This document shows positions 1 through 9,529 of a stretch of DNA of 64,000 nucleotides, in pieces; position 1 is the first letter of the stretch, and each line of letters begins with the position of its first letter. Under the pieces are notes generated by a model. It searched no databases. It saw only the letters and a program-made list of their open reading frames with translations, and had not been told where the DNA came from. The stretch lies in contig NZ_BMJV01000001.1 of assembly GCF_014643635.1 (NCBI RefSeq), positions 434,001-498,000 of the forward strand. The letters are read 5' to 3'. Made by a program: the position numbers and the translations under genes. This DNA comes from Salipiger pallidus. GTDB taxonomy: Bacteria > Pseudomonadota > Alphaproteobacteria > Rhodobacterales > Rhodobacteraceae.

Positions 1-310
1 AGATCACCTCGTCTTCCTTGGTGATCCTCGGGAATTCGTCCGAAAAGAATTCCCCGGCCTTCAGCCGTTCCCAAAAATTCTTGTAGTTTTCAGTTTCGCG
101 GTACTTGCGCTGCACGAAGATGCTGTGATGCTTCCCGACCACCTCATCGGCAGTGTAACCCAATGCGTTCAGAAAATTGTCATTGGCATGCAGGATGATC
201 CCATCCGGTGAGAAATGGATGACAGCCTGCGTCCTTTCCACGATCTGGATCAGCGCGGCATCCGCGCTGATCGCTTCGGGCTTATGTTCGGCCTTGCGCG
301 AAAACCACAT
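1..310 (-). CDS. PAS-domain sensor protein, N-terminal part (probably a methyl-accepting chemotaxis protein)
   Basis: The gene runs off the left edge; only its first ~103 codons are present, starting at an ATG at 310. The visible protein begins MWFSRKAEHKPEAI and then shows a PAS fold pattern: an HFSPDGIILHAND segment, LNALGYTADEVVGKHH, and later FWERLKAGEFFSDEFPR. This order is typical of the PAS domains at the N-terminus of cytoplasmic Aer-like chemoreceptors, and also of PAS histidine kinases. The effector domain lies outside the window, so the choice between chemoreceptor and kinase is inference. It is transcribed in the same direction as the monooxygenase gene that ends 71 bases upstream of it. 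Confidence 0.75.
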   Translation of the reverse strand, partial: MWFSRKAEHKPEAISADAALIQIVERTQAVIHFSPDGIILHANDNFLNALGYTADEVVGKHHSIFVQRKYRETENYKNFWERLKAGEFFSDEFPRITKEDEVI

Positions 311-381
311 TATCGAATCCCTTATCCGCCTGATGTGGTCTGCTATACTCCCTCAACTCTTACCGAAGCCTGAATGCCCGC

Positions 382-1374
382 TCAGGCGGGCACATTGGCC
401 ATCAGCGACTCGTAGGCGATGGAATAGCTTTCGCGCCGCGCCGCAGGATCGTGCATGGCGCTGGACAGGATCATCTCGTCCGGGCGGTAGCGGTCGATGA
501 TGGCGCTCAGCTGCTCGCCCACCTGTTCGGGGTTGCCCGTTGCCGAGATCGACAGCGCGTGTTCCGCAGAGGCGACGAACCGCGGATCCGCCACCGATGA
601 GATATCGTCAACGGGGTACGGGAAACGCCCCGGGGTGCCGGTTCGAAGGGCGATGAACTGCTGCTGTTGCGAGGTCTTGAGGCGGCGCGCCTGCGCCTCG
701 GTCTCGGCCGCCCAGACGTTCGCGGCCAGCATGAAATGCGGCTTGTCGGTGACGCCGGGCTGGAACCGGTCGCGGTAGATGCTGATCGCCTGCTCCAGCG
801 CGTCAGGCGCGAAGTGCGAGGCGAAGGCATACGGCAGGCCCAGATGCGCCGCCAGCTGAGCCCCGAACAGAGACGAGCCGAGGATCCAAACGGGCACGAA
901 GGTGCCCTGCCCCGGCACCGCGCGCACCGGCTGGTTCTCCACGGGGTTGCCCAGGAAGCCGAGCAGCTCCACCACATCCTCGGGGAAACGGTCTGACGAT
1001 GTGTGGTTGCGGCGCAGCGCCATGGCGGTGACCTGGTCCGAGCCGGGCGCGCGCCCGAGGCCTAGGTCGATGCGGTCGGGGAAGAAGCTGGCCAGCGTGC
1101 CGAATTGCTCTGCGATTACCAGCGGCGAGTGGTTGGGCAGCATGACGCCGCCTGCGCCCACGCGGATGCGCGAGGTAGCGGCAGCGACCTGCCCGATCAC
1201 CACCGAGGTCGCGGCAGAGGCGATGCCGGTCATGTTGTGATGTTCCGCCAGCCAGAACCGGTGGTAGCCGGTCTTCTCCGCGTGCTGCGCCAGCGCGACC
1301 GTATCGGCAAGCGACTGCGGCACGGAGCCGCCTTCGGGAACGGTGGAGAGGTCGAGTACGGAAAGCGGGATCAT
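382..1374 (-). CDS. LLM-class flavin-dependent oxidoreductase (luciferase-like monooxygenase)
   Basis: A 330-residue protein of the bacterial-luciferase-like flavin oxidoreductase superfamily, closest in style to E. coli YhbW. Members use reduced FMN or F420 in a TIM barrel. Visible family signatures are [14 protein letters not shown] at the start, [10 protein letters not shown] (the conserved EHHN loop), [20 protein letters not shown] and [10 protein letters not shown] place the start at 1374 because AAAGGA sits eight bases upstream; an in-frame start at 1425 would add a non-conserved leader. The substrate is unknown. It is a single gene with no obvious operon partner. Confidence 0.88.
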   Translation of the reverse strand: MIPLSVLDLSTVPEGGSVPQSLADTVALAQHAEKTGYHRFWLAEHHNMTGIASAATSVVIGQVAAATSRIRVGAGGVMLPNHSPLVIAEQFGTLASFFPDRIDLGLGRAPGSDQVTAMALRRNHTSSDRFPEDVVELLGFLGNPVENQPVRAVPGQGTFVPVWILGSSLFGAQLAAHLGLPYAFASHFAPDALEQAISIYRDRFQPGVTDKPHFMLAANVWAAETEAQARRLKTSQQQQFIALRTGTPGRFPYPVDDISSVADPRFVASAEHALSISATGNPEQVGEQLSAIIDRYRPDEMILSSAMHDPAARRESYSIAYESLMANVPA

Positions 1375-1430
1375 GGGCTGCATCCTTTGTGTAAGGTTCC
1401 CGATGTAACCACGCCTGACGCTCATGAAAG

Positions 1431-1460
1431 GCCGCCGCCGGATATTCGGCGGCGGAAAAA
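1431..1460 (-). terminator. GC-rich hairpin, possible terminator of the lipoprotein gene
   Basis: Nine-base arms CCGCCGCCG (1432-1440) and CGGCGGCGG (1447-1455) flank a six-base loop. The hairpin lies just downstream of the lipoprotein gene on the minus strand. It is preceded rather than followed by a T run on that strand, so termination is only a guess. Confidence 0.3.
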
Positions 1461-1494
1461 CGTTGCGCTGCGGTCACGAAACCGTGCGCGGCAG

Positions 1495-1986
1495 TCAGCC
1501 GCCCGTGTAGACCTCGACTGTCGGCAGATCTGTGAGCGGCGCCTCGATCAGGCGCATGGCCGCGAGCGACAGGCGGCTGCCGCCGGTGGCCGGCCCGGCA
1601 ATGGGGATCAGATCGACCTGCGCCGACTTGCCATTGTAGACCACCCGCCCCTTGCCCTCGGCGGTGACCAGCGGCGTCTCAAGCCAGAAGCCCGAGCGGG
1701 ACGGATCGCCCAGCGAGGCCACCGTGGTGCCCAGGCTGCGTTCGCCCGCAGGTTCTGATGGGGCAGAGGCCGCGGCACGTTCCTCGGCGCTGGTGGTGTC
1801 GAACTGGTCGACGGTCCGGGCGCCCGCCGGGGGGCGAATGGCCTCGGCAGCGGGCGACGTCGGGGCGTCGCCTGCAGGCGGCGCGGTCACGGATGCGGGG
1901 GCCGCATCGGGGGTTTTATCGAACATGCCGGATACGGAGGCGCAGCCAGACAAAAGGACAAGCGGGAGGGCATATGCTATCTTCAT
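1495..1986 (-). CDS. small lipoprotein of unknown function
   Basis: A 163-residue protein with a clear lipoprotein signal: positive N-terminus, hydrophobic stretch and lipobox LLSGC with the lipidated cysteine at residue 15. It is therefore expected to be membrane-anchored in the envelope. Residues ~25-85 are rich in Ala, Pro, Thr and Glu and look like a flexible linker. The C-terminal ~70 residues contain a conserved-looking globular part (GFWLETPLV, GKGRVVYNGKSAQVDLIP). The ATG at 1986 is the only start compatible with a signal peptide. It is divergent from moaA with 81 bases between them. I do not recognise a function. Confidence 0.8.
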   Translation of the reverse strand: MKIAYALPLVLLSGCASVSGMFDKTPDAAPASVTAPPAGDAPTSPAAEAIRPPAGARTVDQFDTTSAEERAAASAPSEPAGERSLGTTVASLGDPSRSGFWLETPLVTAEGKGRVVYNGKSAQVDLIPIAGPATGGSRLSLAAMRLIEAPLTDLPTVEVYTGG

Positions 1987-2067
1987 GTGCAAAGAGTATC
2001 GCCAATCGCCGATTTGGCAATCATCGCCGTGCTTGCCCCGCGTTGATCGGCAAACTAGGTAACTGTC

Positions 2068-3072
2068 ATGGACAAACTCATCGATCCCTTCGCACGCCCG
2101 ATTTCCTACCTGCGGGTCTCGGTCACTGACCGCTGCGATTTCCGCTGCGTCTATTGCATGTCGGAGAACATGACATTCCTTCCCAAGAAGGAGCTTCTGA
2201 CGCTCGAGGAACTGGACCGGCTGTGCTCCACCTTCGTCGGCCTCGGGGTCGAGAAGCTGCGCATCACCGGCGGCGAGCCGCTGGTCCGACGCGAGATCAT
2301 GACCTTCTTCAACGCCATGACCCGCCATCTGGACAGCGGCGCCTTGAAGGAGCTGACACTCACGACCAACGGCTCGCAGCTCGAGAAATTTGCGCAGCCG
2401 CTGTGGGATGCAGGGGTGCGGCGGGTCAACATCTCGCTCGATACGCTTGATGAGCAGAAGTTCGCGGACATCACCCGTTGGGGCCGCTTGCCCCAGGTGC
2501 TGCGCGGCATCGACGCGGCGCAGGCCGCGGGCATGCGGGTGAAGCTGAACGCGGTGGCGCTCAAGGGCTTCAATGAACCCGAGCTCTTCAGCATGACCGA
2601 ATGGTGCGCCAAGCGTGACATCGACCTGACGTGGATCGAAGTCATGCCCATGGGCGACATCGGCAACGAGGACCGGCTGGGCCAGTACTGGAAGCTTACC
2701 GACCTGCGCGACCGCTTGGCCGAGCAGTACACCCTCACCGATCTGCCCGAGAGCACCGGCGGCCCGGCGCGCTACGTGCGCCTCGAGGAAACCGGGCAGA
2801 AGGTGGGCTTCATCACGCCGCTGAGCCATAACTTCTGCGAAAGCTGCAACCGGGTGCGCCTGACCTGCACCGGCGATCTCTTCATGTGCCTCGGACAGGA
2901 AGACCGCGCCGACCTGCGCAGCGCCCTGCGCAACCACCCCGACAGCGATGCGCCGCTGGAACAGGCGATCCGCAAGGCGATCTCGATGAAGCCGGAGGGC
3001 CACGATTTCGACTATTCGCGCCAGTCGGTCGATGGCCGCGTGTCCCGCCACATGAGCCACACCGGAGGCTGA
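2068..3072 (+). CDS. moaA: GTP 3',8-cyclase MoaA (molybdenum cofactor biosynthesis)
   Basis: A radical-SAM enzyme that converts GTP to 3',8-cyclo-7,8-dihydro-GTP, the first step of molybdopterin synthesis. The N-terminal cluster motif CDFRCVYC (C23, C27, C30) and the [10 protein letters not shown] loop are intact. The C-terminal second cluster site ([20 protein letters not shown]) and the terminal GG required for activation are also present. Its 334 residues match the family length. No moaC, moaB or mobA is adjacent, so it stands alone here. No Moco riboswitch could be recognised upstream. Confidence 0.96.
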   Translation: MDKLIDPFARPISYLRVSVTDRCDFRCVYCMSENMTFLPKKELLTLEELDRLCSTFVGLGVEKLRITGGEPLVRREIMTFFNAMTRHLDSGALKELTLTTNGSQLEKFAQPLWDAGVRRVNISLDTLDEQKFADITRWGRLPQVLRGIDAAQAAGMRVKLNAVALKGFNEPELFSMTEWCAKRDIDLTWIEVMPMGDIGNEDRLGQYWKLTDLRDRLAEQYTLTDLPESTGGPARYVRLEETGQKVGFITPLSHNFCESCNRVRLTCTGDLFMCLGQEDRADLRSALRNHPDSDAPLEQAIRKAISMKPEGHDFDYSRQSVDGRVSRHMSHTGG

Positions 3073-3460
3073 CCGCCCTGCCCGCACTGCGGCCGATTGC
3101 TGCCGCCATCATCCTGCCCCCGTGTTACCGCTGCCACGCCCGCGCCGCTTTCGGTCGCGGGCGTTCGCATGTCACGGGGGGTGAAAGGCTTGCGACATGG
3201 GCACTCTGCCGCCTCATTCCGCCGGTCTTTCCGGAATGATTTGCGCCGCCACAAGGGCGAACCTGGCCCAAGAATATCAAAAAAACAATAAAATACATAT
3301 ACTTAACCAAAAACACAAAGGGTTTTCAAAAAACGAAAGCCGTCCTTGCATGTACTACAGACCCAGATCGCCGTTTTGCCCCATAGTCTCCCATAAGGCG
3401 CCCAGAAGCCGGTCAATCAATGGATCATCCGATGAACTGAGCAGATAGGCTGAAACCCAA
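3073..3460. other. intergenic region with hairpin and AT-rich stretch
   Basis: These 388 bases carry no convincing gene. Nine-base arms at 3136-3144 and 3156-3164 (ACGCCCGCG / CGCGGGCGT) form a hairpin that may end moaA transcription, though no T run follows. From about 3270 to 3345 the sequence becomes strikingly A-rich compared with its surroundings. This may be the promoter region of the acetyltransferase operon. Confidence 0.5.
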
Positions 3461-3913
3461 GTGTCCGACAATCGACTGACCGTGCGGCGACTGACCGCAG
3501 CCGACAAGACCGAATGGCGGGCGCTCTGGACCGCCTACCTCGCGTTCTACGAAAGTTCCGTGCCCGAAGAGGTTTACGGCACCACCTTCTCAAGGCTGAC
3601 CGACGAGGCCGACCCGCAGCAGAACGCGCTGGTGGCAGAGATGGACGGCAGGCTGGTGGGGCTGGTGCATTACCTGTTCCACCGCCACAACTGGAAGATC
3701 GAAGAGGTCTGTTATCTGCAGGATCTCTACGCCGCGCCGGAGGCCCGGGGCACCGGCGTCGGCCGTGCGCTGATCGAGGCGGTCTATGCCGCCGCCGACG
3801 AGGCCGGCGCTCCATCGGTCTACTGGACGACGCAAGAGTTCAACCACACGGCCCGCCAGCTTTATGACCGCATCGGCGCCCTGACTCCCTTCATCAAGTA
3901 CCAGAGGGCATGA
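3461..3913 (+). CDS. GNAT-family N-acetyltransferase
   Basis: A 150-residue protein with the GCN5-related acetyltransferase fold, which transfers an acetyl group from acetyl-CoA to an amine. The acetyl-CoA pyrophosphate-binding motif is RGTGVG (96-101), following the beta-4 strand CYLQDLYAAPEA. The C-terminal segment YWTTQEFNHTARQLYDRIG is the usual GNAT end. Translation is taken from the GTG at 3461. Its stop overlaps the start of the DUF2927 gene (ATGA), so the two are co-translated. The acceptor substrate is unknown. Confidence 0.88.
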   Translation: MSDNRLTVRRLTAADKTEWRALWTAYLAFYESSVPEEVYGTTFSRLTDEADPQQNALVAEMDGRLVGLVHYLFHRHNWKIEEVCYLQDLYAAPEARGTGVGRALIEAVYAAADEAGAPSVYWTTQEFNHTARQLYDRIGALTPFIKYQRA

Positions 3914-5283
3914 TGCGCAAGATCCTTCTCCCCCTCCTTGCCCTTGCCATGGGCGCCTGCGTCCCGGTGCCCTCGCCCGACACGGCGACCCGTACGGCCA
4001 TCTCGTTTCAGGACACCAGCGGCCTGCCCACGATGAAGAGCTTCTCGCATCCCCGCCCCACGGCACCGCGGGTGTCGAACACCGACCTTGCGCGGGATTT
4101 CATCGACCTGTCCTTCTTGCTGGAATCCGGTCGGCTGCTGCCCGCCTTCACCCGGTTCGAGGGGCCGATCACAATCCGCCTCGCGGGGACGCCGCCGCCG
4201 TCGCTGCGCATGGATCTCAACCGGCTGGTGCACCGGCTGCGCACCGAGGCGCAGATCGACATCCGCCAGACCTCCGAGCCGCGTGCCAACCTGTCCGTGG
4301 TCGCCATTCCCCGCGCCGAGATCCGTCGCCACTTGCCGCAGGCCGCCTGTTTCGTGGTGCCGAACGTGTCGTCCTTCGACGAGTACCTCGGTGCCCGTCG
4401 CAATGGGCAGGTGAGCTGGTCCACCGTCACCGTGCGCCAGCGCGTGGCCGTGTTCCTGCCTTCGGACGCCGCCCCGCAGGAGGTGCGCGATTGCCTTCAC
4501 GAAGAGATCGCGCAGGCGCTGGGTCCGCTCAACGACATGTACCGGCTGGCGGATTCGGTGTTCAACGATGACAACATCCACACCGTGCTGACCGGCTATG
4601 ACATGATGGTGCTGCGGGCCTACTATGATCCGTCCCTGCGGTCGGGGATGTCACGGGCCGACGTGATGGCCCGGCTGCCGGCGATCCTGTCTCGGGTGAA
4701 CCCGCAAGGCACTTCCATCGCACCTCAGCGCCTCGGCCATACCCCCCGCCCCTGGCTTGAGGCGGTGCAGACCGCCCTTGGACCCGGGGCGTCGCCGGGC
4801 CAGCGCCGGGCCGCTGCGCAAAAGGCGGTGAGCATCGCTACCACCCTTGGCTGGACCGATCACCGCCGCGGCTTTTCCCATTACGCCCTCGGCCGTATAC
4901 TGCAGGGCGTCAGCGCCAGCGCCGCCAAGGACCAGTTCGCCCTCGCGCAGCGCTATTTCTCCGCCGCTCCGAACACCGAACTGCACCAGGCCTATGTCGC
5001 CTCTCAGCTGGCCGCCTATGCCATCAACGCAGGTCAGGCCAACGAGGCACTGAGCCTGATCGGTCGCCACTTGGACACCGCGCAGCGCCACGAGAACGCT
5101 GCCCTGCTGTCCACGCTGATGATGCTGCGCGCCGAGGCAATGGAGCTCTCGGGCCGCGCGGCTGAAGGGCGGCAGGTCCGTCTGGACTCCCTCGGCTGGG
5201 CACGCTACGGCTTCGGCTCGGACTGGGCGGTGCGCGCCAAACTGCGCGAAATCGCATCGCTCAATCCGGTCAAGGGAGGCTGA
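3910..5283 (+). CDS. DUF2927-type lipoprotein
   Basis: A 457-residue protein with a lipoprotein signal (lipobox AMGAC, cysteine at residue 17, or 16 if the second of two adjacent ATGs is used). The central part (SFLLESGRLLPAFTRFEGPI, CLHEEIAQALGP, NDDNIHTVLTGYD) matches what I know of DUF2927, a family with a zincin-like HExxQ core. Here HEEIAQ provides the His and Glu. The C-terminal half has alanine-rich helical repeats that look TPR-like. It overlaps the upstream GNAT gene by four bases. The function is not established; an envelope peptidase-like role is inference. Confidence 0.78.
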   Translation: MMRKILLPLLALAMGACVPVPSPDTATRTAISFQDTSGLPTMKSFSHPRPTAPRVSNTDLARDFIDLSFLLESGRLLPAFTRFEGPITIRLAGTPPPSLRMDLNRLVHRLRTEAQIDIRQTSEPRANLSVVAIPRAEIRRHLPQAACFVVPNVSSFDEYLGARRNGQVSWSTVTVRQRVAVFLPSDAAPQEVRDCLHEEIAQALGPLNDMYRLADSVFNDDNIHTVLTGYDMMVLRAYYDPSLRSGMSRADVMARLPAILSRVNPQGTSIAPQRLGHTPRPWLEAVQTALGPGASPGQRRAAAQKAVSIATTLGWTDHRRGFSHYALGRILQGVSASAAKDQFALAQRYFSAAPNTELHQAYVASQLAAYAINAGQANEALSLIGRHLDTAQRHENAALLSTLMMLRAEAMELSGRAAEGRQVRLDSLGWARYGFGSDWAVRAKLREIASLNPVKGG

Positions 5284-5294
5284 GGAGACCCACA

Positions 5295-5462
5295 ATGATC
5301 GTGATCGCAGCCGTGCTTATCGGCGCAGTGCTGGGTGGGATGACCGCCCGCAAGCGCAAGGGAAACAAGGCCGATATCGCGCAGTTCGTCGTGGTCTATG
5401 CCATCGCCTTCGGTCTGGCCGGGCTGATCGTCACGATCATCATCGAAAAGTCCGTCACCTGA
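5295..5462 (+). CDS. 55-residue two-span membrane protein
   Basis: A short gene beginning at the ATG at 5295, 11 bases after the DUF2927 stop and preceded by GAGGAGA. The product has one hydrophobic segment at residues 1-16, a basic loop (TARKRKGNK) and a second hydrophobic segment at ~31-50. Spacing and ribosome binding site support co-expression with the two genes before it. The function is unknown. Confidence 0.65.
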   Translation: MIVIAAVLIGAVLGGMTARKRKGNKADIAQFVVVYAIAFGLAGLIVTIIIEKSVT

Positions 5463-5466
5463 TCCC

Positions 5467-5489
5467 CAAATTCCTTCGCAAAGAATTTG
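5467..5489. repeat. 23-bp near-palindrome, copy 1
   Basis: CAAATTCCTT, a CGC spacer, then AAAGAATTTG; nine of ten arm bases pair. The same unit with a GGC spacer and perfect arms is found at 36851-36873. Both copies are intergenic, which suggests a dispersed palindromic repeat. Confidence 0.7.
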
Positions 5490-5650
5490 ATCGCCGTGCC
5501 CGGCCCCGGGTGCGGCGTTGCCATGCGGTGGACCCGTCCGCGGTCCCCCGGCACAATCCTTTCCATCCGCACCCTTGGCAGAACGCTTCATCCCGCTAAC
5601 TTGCCCTGCAACAGGATATCAAGCAGACTTTACGCACAGGGAGTGCCCTC

Positions 5651-6577
5651 ATGACCCCCCGCAATCTTCTTGCCGCTTCCGCGCTGGCCACCGCCCTCAC
5701 CACCACGATCGCGGGCAGCGCCATGGCCGACATTACCGTTTCGTCCAAGATCGACACTGAAGGCGGCCTCTTGGGCAACATCATCGCCCTCGCACTCGAG
5801 GATGCGGGCCTTCCGGTGAACCGCCGTCTTCAGCTGGGCGGCACGCAGGTCGTGCGCGAGGCCATCATGGCCGGCCAGATCGACATCTACCCCGAGTACA
5901 CCGGCAACGCCGCCTTCTTCTTCAACGAGGCGGACAGCGACGTCTGGAAGGACGCCGAGGCCGCCCACGAGCGCGCCGCCGAGCTTGATGCCGAGGCCAA
6001 CGATATCGCCTGGCTGGCCTCCGCGCCCGCCAACAACACCTGGGCCATCGCCGTCACCGGCCCCTTGGCCGAGGAAAACAACCTCAGCACCATGACCGAG
6101 TTCGGAAAGTGGATCGCGGATGGCGGCGACATCACCCTTGCTGCCTCGACCGAGTTCGTGTCCTCGCCCGCCGTGCTTCCAGCCATGCAGGAGACCTACG
6201 GCTTCGAGCTGACCGAAGACCAGACCGTGATCCTGTCGGGTGGCGACACCGCCGCCACCATCCAGGCCGCTGCGCGCGGCACGTCGGGCGTGAACGCGGC
6301 CATGGTCTATGGCACCGATGGCGGTGTCGGCGCCACCGGCCTCAAGGTGATGGAAGACGACCAGGGCGTGCAGCCGGTCTACGAGCCCACCCCCATCGTG
6401 CGGCAAGAGGTGCTGGACGAGTACCCCTCGATCCCTGAGGTGCTGGACCCGATCTTCGCAGAGCTCGACATGGAGACGCTGCAGCAGCTGAACGGCCGCA
6501 TCCAGGTTGGCGGCGAGCCGGCGGAGGCCGTGGCCCGCGACTACCTGACCACCGCCGGGGTGCTGGCCGGAAACTAG
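5651..6577 (+). CDS. osmoprotectant-type ABC transporter substrate-binding protein (OsmF/YehZ family)
   Basis: A periplasmic binding protein of 308 residues. The first 26 residues form a Sec signal peptide with cleavage after AMA. The mature protein begins with ITVSSKIDTEGGLLGNIIA and continues with QLGGTQVVREAIMAGQIDIYPEYTGNA, the hallmark of the OsmF/YehZ glycine-betaine/choline family. It is the first gene of a four-gene importer (binding protein, permease, ATPase, permease). Betaine or a related quaternary amine is the likely ligand by family; YehZ-type transporters are known for low affinity and need not be osmoregulatory. Confidence 0.9.
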   Translation: MTPRNLLAASALATALTTTIAGSAMADITVSSKIDTEGGLLGNIIALALEDAGLPVNRRLQLGGTQVVREAIMAGQIDIYPEYTGNAAFFFNEADSDVWKDAEAAHERAAELDAEANDIAWLASAPANNTWAIAVTGPLAEENNLSTMTEFGKWIADGGDITLAASTEFVSSPAVLPAMQETYGFELTEDQTVILSGGDTAATIQAAARGTSGVNAAMVYGTDGGVGATGLKVMEDDQGVQPVYEPTPIVRQEVLDEYPSIPEVLDPIFAELDMETLQQLNGRIQVGGEPAEAVARDYLTTAGVLAGN

Positions 6578-6587
6578 GACTGACCGC

Positions 6588-7772
6588 GTGAGCGATACTG
6601 CCACGACACCTGCAGGGCTCCGGGGGCTGTCGCCTCCGGGGCTTCTGTTTGCCGTACTTGGGGCAGTGTCTCTCCTGCTGCCCTTCATGACTCTGCGCGC
6701 CAACCGGATCGTCGCGGGCGAGGGTCTGCCCGCTTGGCAGATCGCCGAGCCGGGGATCACCCTGCCCGGCCTCACCGTGCTCGCCCTCGGGCTGGCGCTT
6801 GGCCTGCCCGCCTCCCGCCCGGCGCTGCGCCTTGGCGGCGCGCTTCTGGCGCTGGCGGCGTTAATCTTCCTTCTGACAAACGGTGCAACAGCGTTGATGC
6901 AGGATGCCGGAGACTACGCCCGCGTCTCACCAGCCTCCGGTTTCTGGTGCCTCCTCGCGGTGACGCTTCTGCTGGCCGCCGACGCACTGGCGCAGATGCG
7001 CCCCGGCCCCGCGCTGCGGGCCGTTCTGCTGGCGGGCGCACTTGGCGCGCTGTGGGCAACCCTCGCATCGGGCCTGCTGTCCGAGCTGTCCATCGGCATC
7101 GAATACGCCTCCCGCGCCTCCGGGTTCGCGCGGGCCACCGTGCGGCACCTGTGGCTGTCGCTGGGCTCGCTCGCCGTGGCTGCCGCCATCGGCTTTCCGC
7201 TGGGCATCGCCTGCCACCGGGTCCCCGCCATGCGCGCGGCGACGCTGGCCACGCTCAGCTTCGTGCAGACCATCCCGTCGCTGGCCATGTTCGGCATCAT
7301 GATCCCGCTGCTGGGCGCGCTGGTCACCGCGCTTCCGGCGCTTCAGGCCATGGGCATCGCCGGCATCGGCTTTGCCCCCGCCTTCGTCGCGCTGGTGCTC
7401 TATTCCCTGCTGCCGGTGGTCGCTAACACAGTCGCGGGCCTTGATGCGGCGCCCAAACCCGCCATCGAGGCCGCGCGCGGCATGGGCCTCACCCCAATGC
7501 AGCGCCTGTGGCAGGTCGAACTGCCGCTGGGTCTTCCCGTCCTTCTTGCAGGGGTGCGCATCGTGCTGGTGCAGAACATCGGCCTTGCGGTCATTGCCGG
7601 GCTGATCGGCGGCGGCGGCTACGGCACCTTTGTCTTTCAGGGGCTGAACCAGACCGCGACGGACCTCATCCTGCTGGGCGCCCTGCCCACAGTCCTGCTG
7701 GCCATGGTTGCCGCCATCACCATGGACATCCTCGTGGACCTCTCCCGCCGCACACCGGAGCATGCCCGATGA
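6588..7772 (+). CDS. osmoprotectant-type ABC transporter permease (YehY family)
   Basis: A 394-residue inner-membrane permease. The first ~170 residues hold several extra hydrophobic helices, as in E. coli YehY. The C-terminal ~220 residues are the BPD-type permease domain, with the coupling motif around EAARGMGLTPMQRLWQVELPLGLPVLLAG. It is read from a GTG 10 bases after the binding-protein stop. Its stop overlaps the ATPase start (ATGA). Confidence 0.9.
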   Translation: MSDTATTPAGLRGLSPPGLLFAVLGAVSLLLPFMTLRANRIVAGEGLPAWQIAEPGITLPGLTVLALGLALGLPASRPALRLGGALLALAALIFLLTNGATALMQDAGDYARVSPASGFWCLLAVTLLLAADALAQMRPGPALRAVLLAGALGALWATLASGLLSELSIGIEYASRASGFARATVRHLWLSLGSLAVAAAIGFPLGIACHRVPAMRAATLATLSFVQTIPSLAMFGIMIPLLGALVTALPALQAMGIAGIGFAPAFVALVLYSLLPVVANTVAGLDAAPKPAIEAARGMGLTPMQRLWQVELPLGLPVLLAGVRIVLVQNIGLAVIAGLIGGGGYGTFVFQGLNQTATDLILLGALPTVLLAMVAAITMDILVDLSRRTPEHAR

Positions 7773-8695
7773 TCGAGATCGACCGCCTCACCCGCCTCTA
7801 CGACGGCAAGCCCGCTTGCGACGCGGTGTCCATGACCATCGAGACCGGCACCATCACCGCCATTGTCGGCACATCGGGGTCAGGCAAGACGACCCTTCTG
7901 CGGATGATCAACCGGCTGGTCGAGCCAAGCTCGGGCGAGGTGCGCATCAACGGCACCCCGACCCATTCGGAAAAGCCGCACCTGCTGCGCCGCCGCATCG
8001 GCTATGCCATCCAGGGTCATGGCCTTTTCCCCCACCACACGGTGGGCCGCAACATCGGTGCGGTGCCGCGCCTGCTGGGCTGGCCGAAGGACAGGATCGC
8101 GGCTCGCGTGGACGAGCTTCTGACGCTGTTCTCCATGGACCCGTCCGAGTTCCGCGACCGCTTCCCCGCCGAGCTTTCGGGCGGCCAGCAGCAGCGCGTG
8201 GGGGTCGCTCGGGCGCTGGCCTCGCGGCCCGACCTTCTGCTGATGGACGAGCCCTTCGGTGCGCTCGACCCGATCATCCGCACCCGCGCGCAGGACGATC
8301 TGCGCCAGATCCAGAGGCACCTCGGGTCGACGATCCTCATCGTCACCCATGACATGGACGAGGCCATCCGCCTTGCGGACCGCATCGCCGTGATGGATGC
8401 GGGCAAGCTAGTGCAATACGGCACCCCCGCCGAGATCATCGCGCATCCTGCCACCCCCTTCGTGGCCGAGATGGTGGGCGAAGCAGACCGCCCCCTGCGC
8501 CTGCTCGCCCTGCTCCAGGTGTCCGAGCTCGCCGAAAGCGGGCCCGCGGACGGGCCCGAGATTGCCCCCGATGCCACGCTGCGCGACGCACTGTCAGCCT
8601 GCCTCTGGTCGGGCCGCGAGTCGCTGCCGGTGAGGGGCACCACCCAGCGCGTGACGCTGGAAGCAATCCGTAGCCGCGCCGGAGCACACGCATGA
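7769..8695 (+). CDS. osmoprotectant-type ABC transporter ATP-binding protein (YehX family)
   Basis: A 308-residue ATPase with Walker A GTSGSGKTT (35-43), a Q-loop in GYAIQGHGLFPHHTV, the signature LSGGQQQR, Walker B LLLMDEPFGALD and the switch His in ILIVTHDMDEA. The family-typical GHGLFPHHTV segment separates it from polyamine and maltose ATPases. The ATG at 7769 overlaps the upstream permease stop. The gene's own stop overlaps the downstream permease start, so all three are translationally coupled. Confidence 0.93.
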   Translation: MIEIDRLTRLYDGKPACDAVSMTIETGTITAIVGTSGSGKTTLLRMINRLVEPSSGEVRINGTPTHSEKPHLLRRRIGYAIQGHGLFPHHTVGRNIGAVPRLLGWPKDRIAARVDELLTLFSMDPSEFRDRFPAELSGGQQQRVGVARALASRPDLLLMDEPFGALDPIIRTRAQDDLRQIQRHLGSTILIVTHDMDEAIRLADRIAVMDAGKLVQYGTPAEIIAHPATPFVAEMVGEADRPLRLLALLQVSELAESGPADGPEIAPDATLRDALSACLWSGRESLPVRGTTQRVTLEAIRSRAGAHA

Positions 8696-9465
8696 CGACA
8701 GCGCCCCGCAATGCGCCCATGGCCCTGCGCGTCGCGCCCATGGCCCTGCGCCTCGCGCTCATCATCCTGCTCGCGGCTCTGGTTCTTGCCCCAGGCCTCT
8801 TCGAGCCGGTCTTCGCCCCCATCGCGCCCGTGGGCGGCCCGGTGATCTACACCCGCTCGTCGCTGCTATCGCTCTCGCTGTCGCATCTGGGACTGGTGGC
8901 GGCAGCCTCTCTGGCCTCGACCATCGTGGCGGTGACGCTGGCGATCCTCGTCACACGCCCCGCGGGCGAAGCGTTCCGCCCCCTGTCACGTTCGATCACC
9001 AACATCGGCCAGACCTTCCCGCCGGTGGCGGTGCTTGCCCTCGCTGTGCCGGCATTGGGCTTCGGCGTAGGCCCAACCCTGGTGGCGCTGTTCCTCTACG
9101 GCCTGCTGCCGATCTTCGAGAACGCCATGACCGGCCTCACAACACTGCCTCCGCAGGTGCTCGAGGCGGCGCGAGGCACCGGGCTCAGCCGCCGCCAGCG
9201 CCTGTGGCAGGTGGAGCTGCCACTTGCCGCTCCGGTGATCCTAGCGGGCATCCGCCTGTCGCTGGTCATTGCGCTTGGCACCGCCACCATCGGGTCCACC
9301 GTTGCGGCACGGACGCTGGGCGAGGTGATCATCGCCGGGTTGCTGACCTCGAACACCGCCTTCGTGCTTCAGGGCGGGCTGATCGTTGGCCTCTTCGCAG
9401 CGCTGCTTTACGATGCCATGGTCCAGATCGAACGCCGCCTCGCCCGCCGCATGGGCCGCAGCTGA
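8692..9465 (+). CDS. osmoprotectant-type ABC transporter permease (YehW family)
   Basis: The second permease, 257 residues, with about six membrane spans and the EAARGTGLSRRQRLWQVELPLAAPVILAG coupling region, a close echo of the first permease. It begins inside the ATPase stop (ATGA at 8692) and completes the importer. The N-terminus carries a short near-repeat (MALRVAP MALRLAL), which is odd but within the signal-anchor region. Confidence 0.9.
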   Translation: MTTAPRNAPMALRVAPMALRLALIILLAALVLAPGLFEPVFAPIAPVGGPVIYTRSSLLSLSLSHLGLVAAASLASTIVAVTLAILVTRPAGEAFRPLSRSITNIGQTFPPVAVLALAVPALGFGVGPTLVALFLYGLLPIFENAMTGLTTLPPQVLEAARGTGLSRRQRLWQVELPLAAPVILAGIRLSLVIALGTATIGSTVAARTLGEVIIAGLLTSNTAFVLQGGLIVGLFAALLYDAMVQIERRLARRMGRS

Positions 9466-9529
9466 TCTTGCAGAAGCGCCCCATTCGCGTACCCTGAGGT
9501 CAAGCCGGAACCAGGCCAAAGGACCGCGC

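Noticed and set aside
1987-3087. Minus-strand extension of the lipoprotein frame across moaA
   Set aside because: It is the antisense of moaA; the lipoprotein signal peptide starts sharply at 1986.
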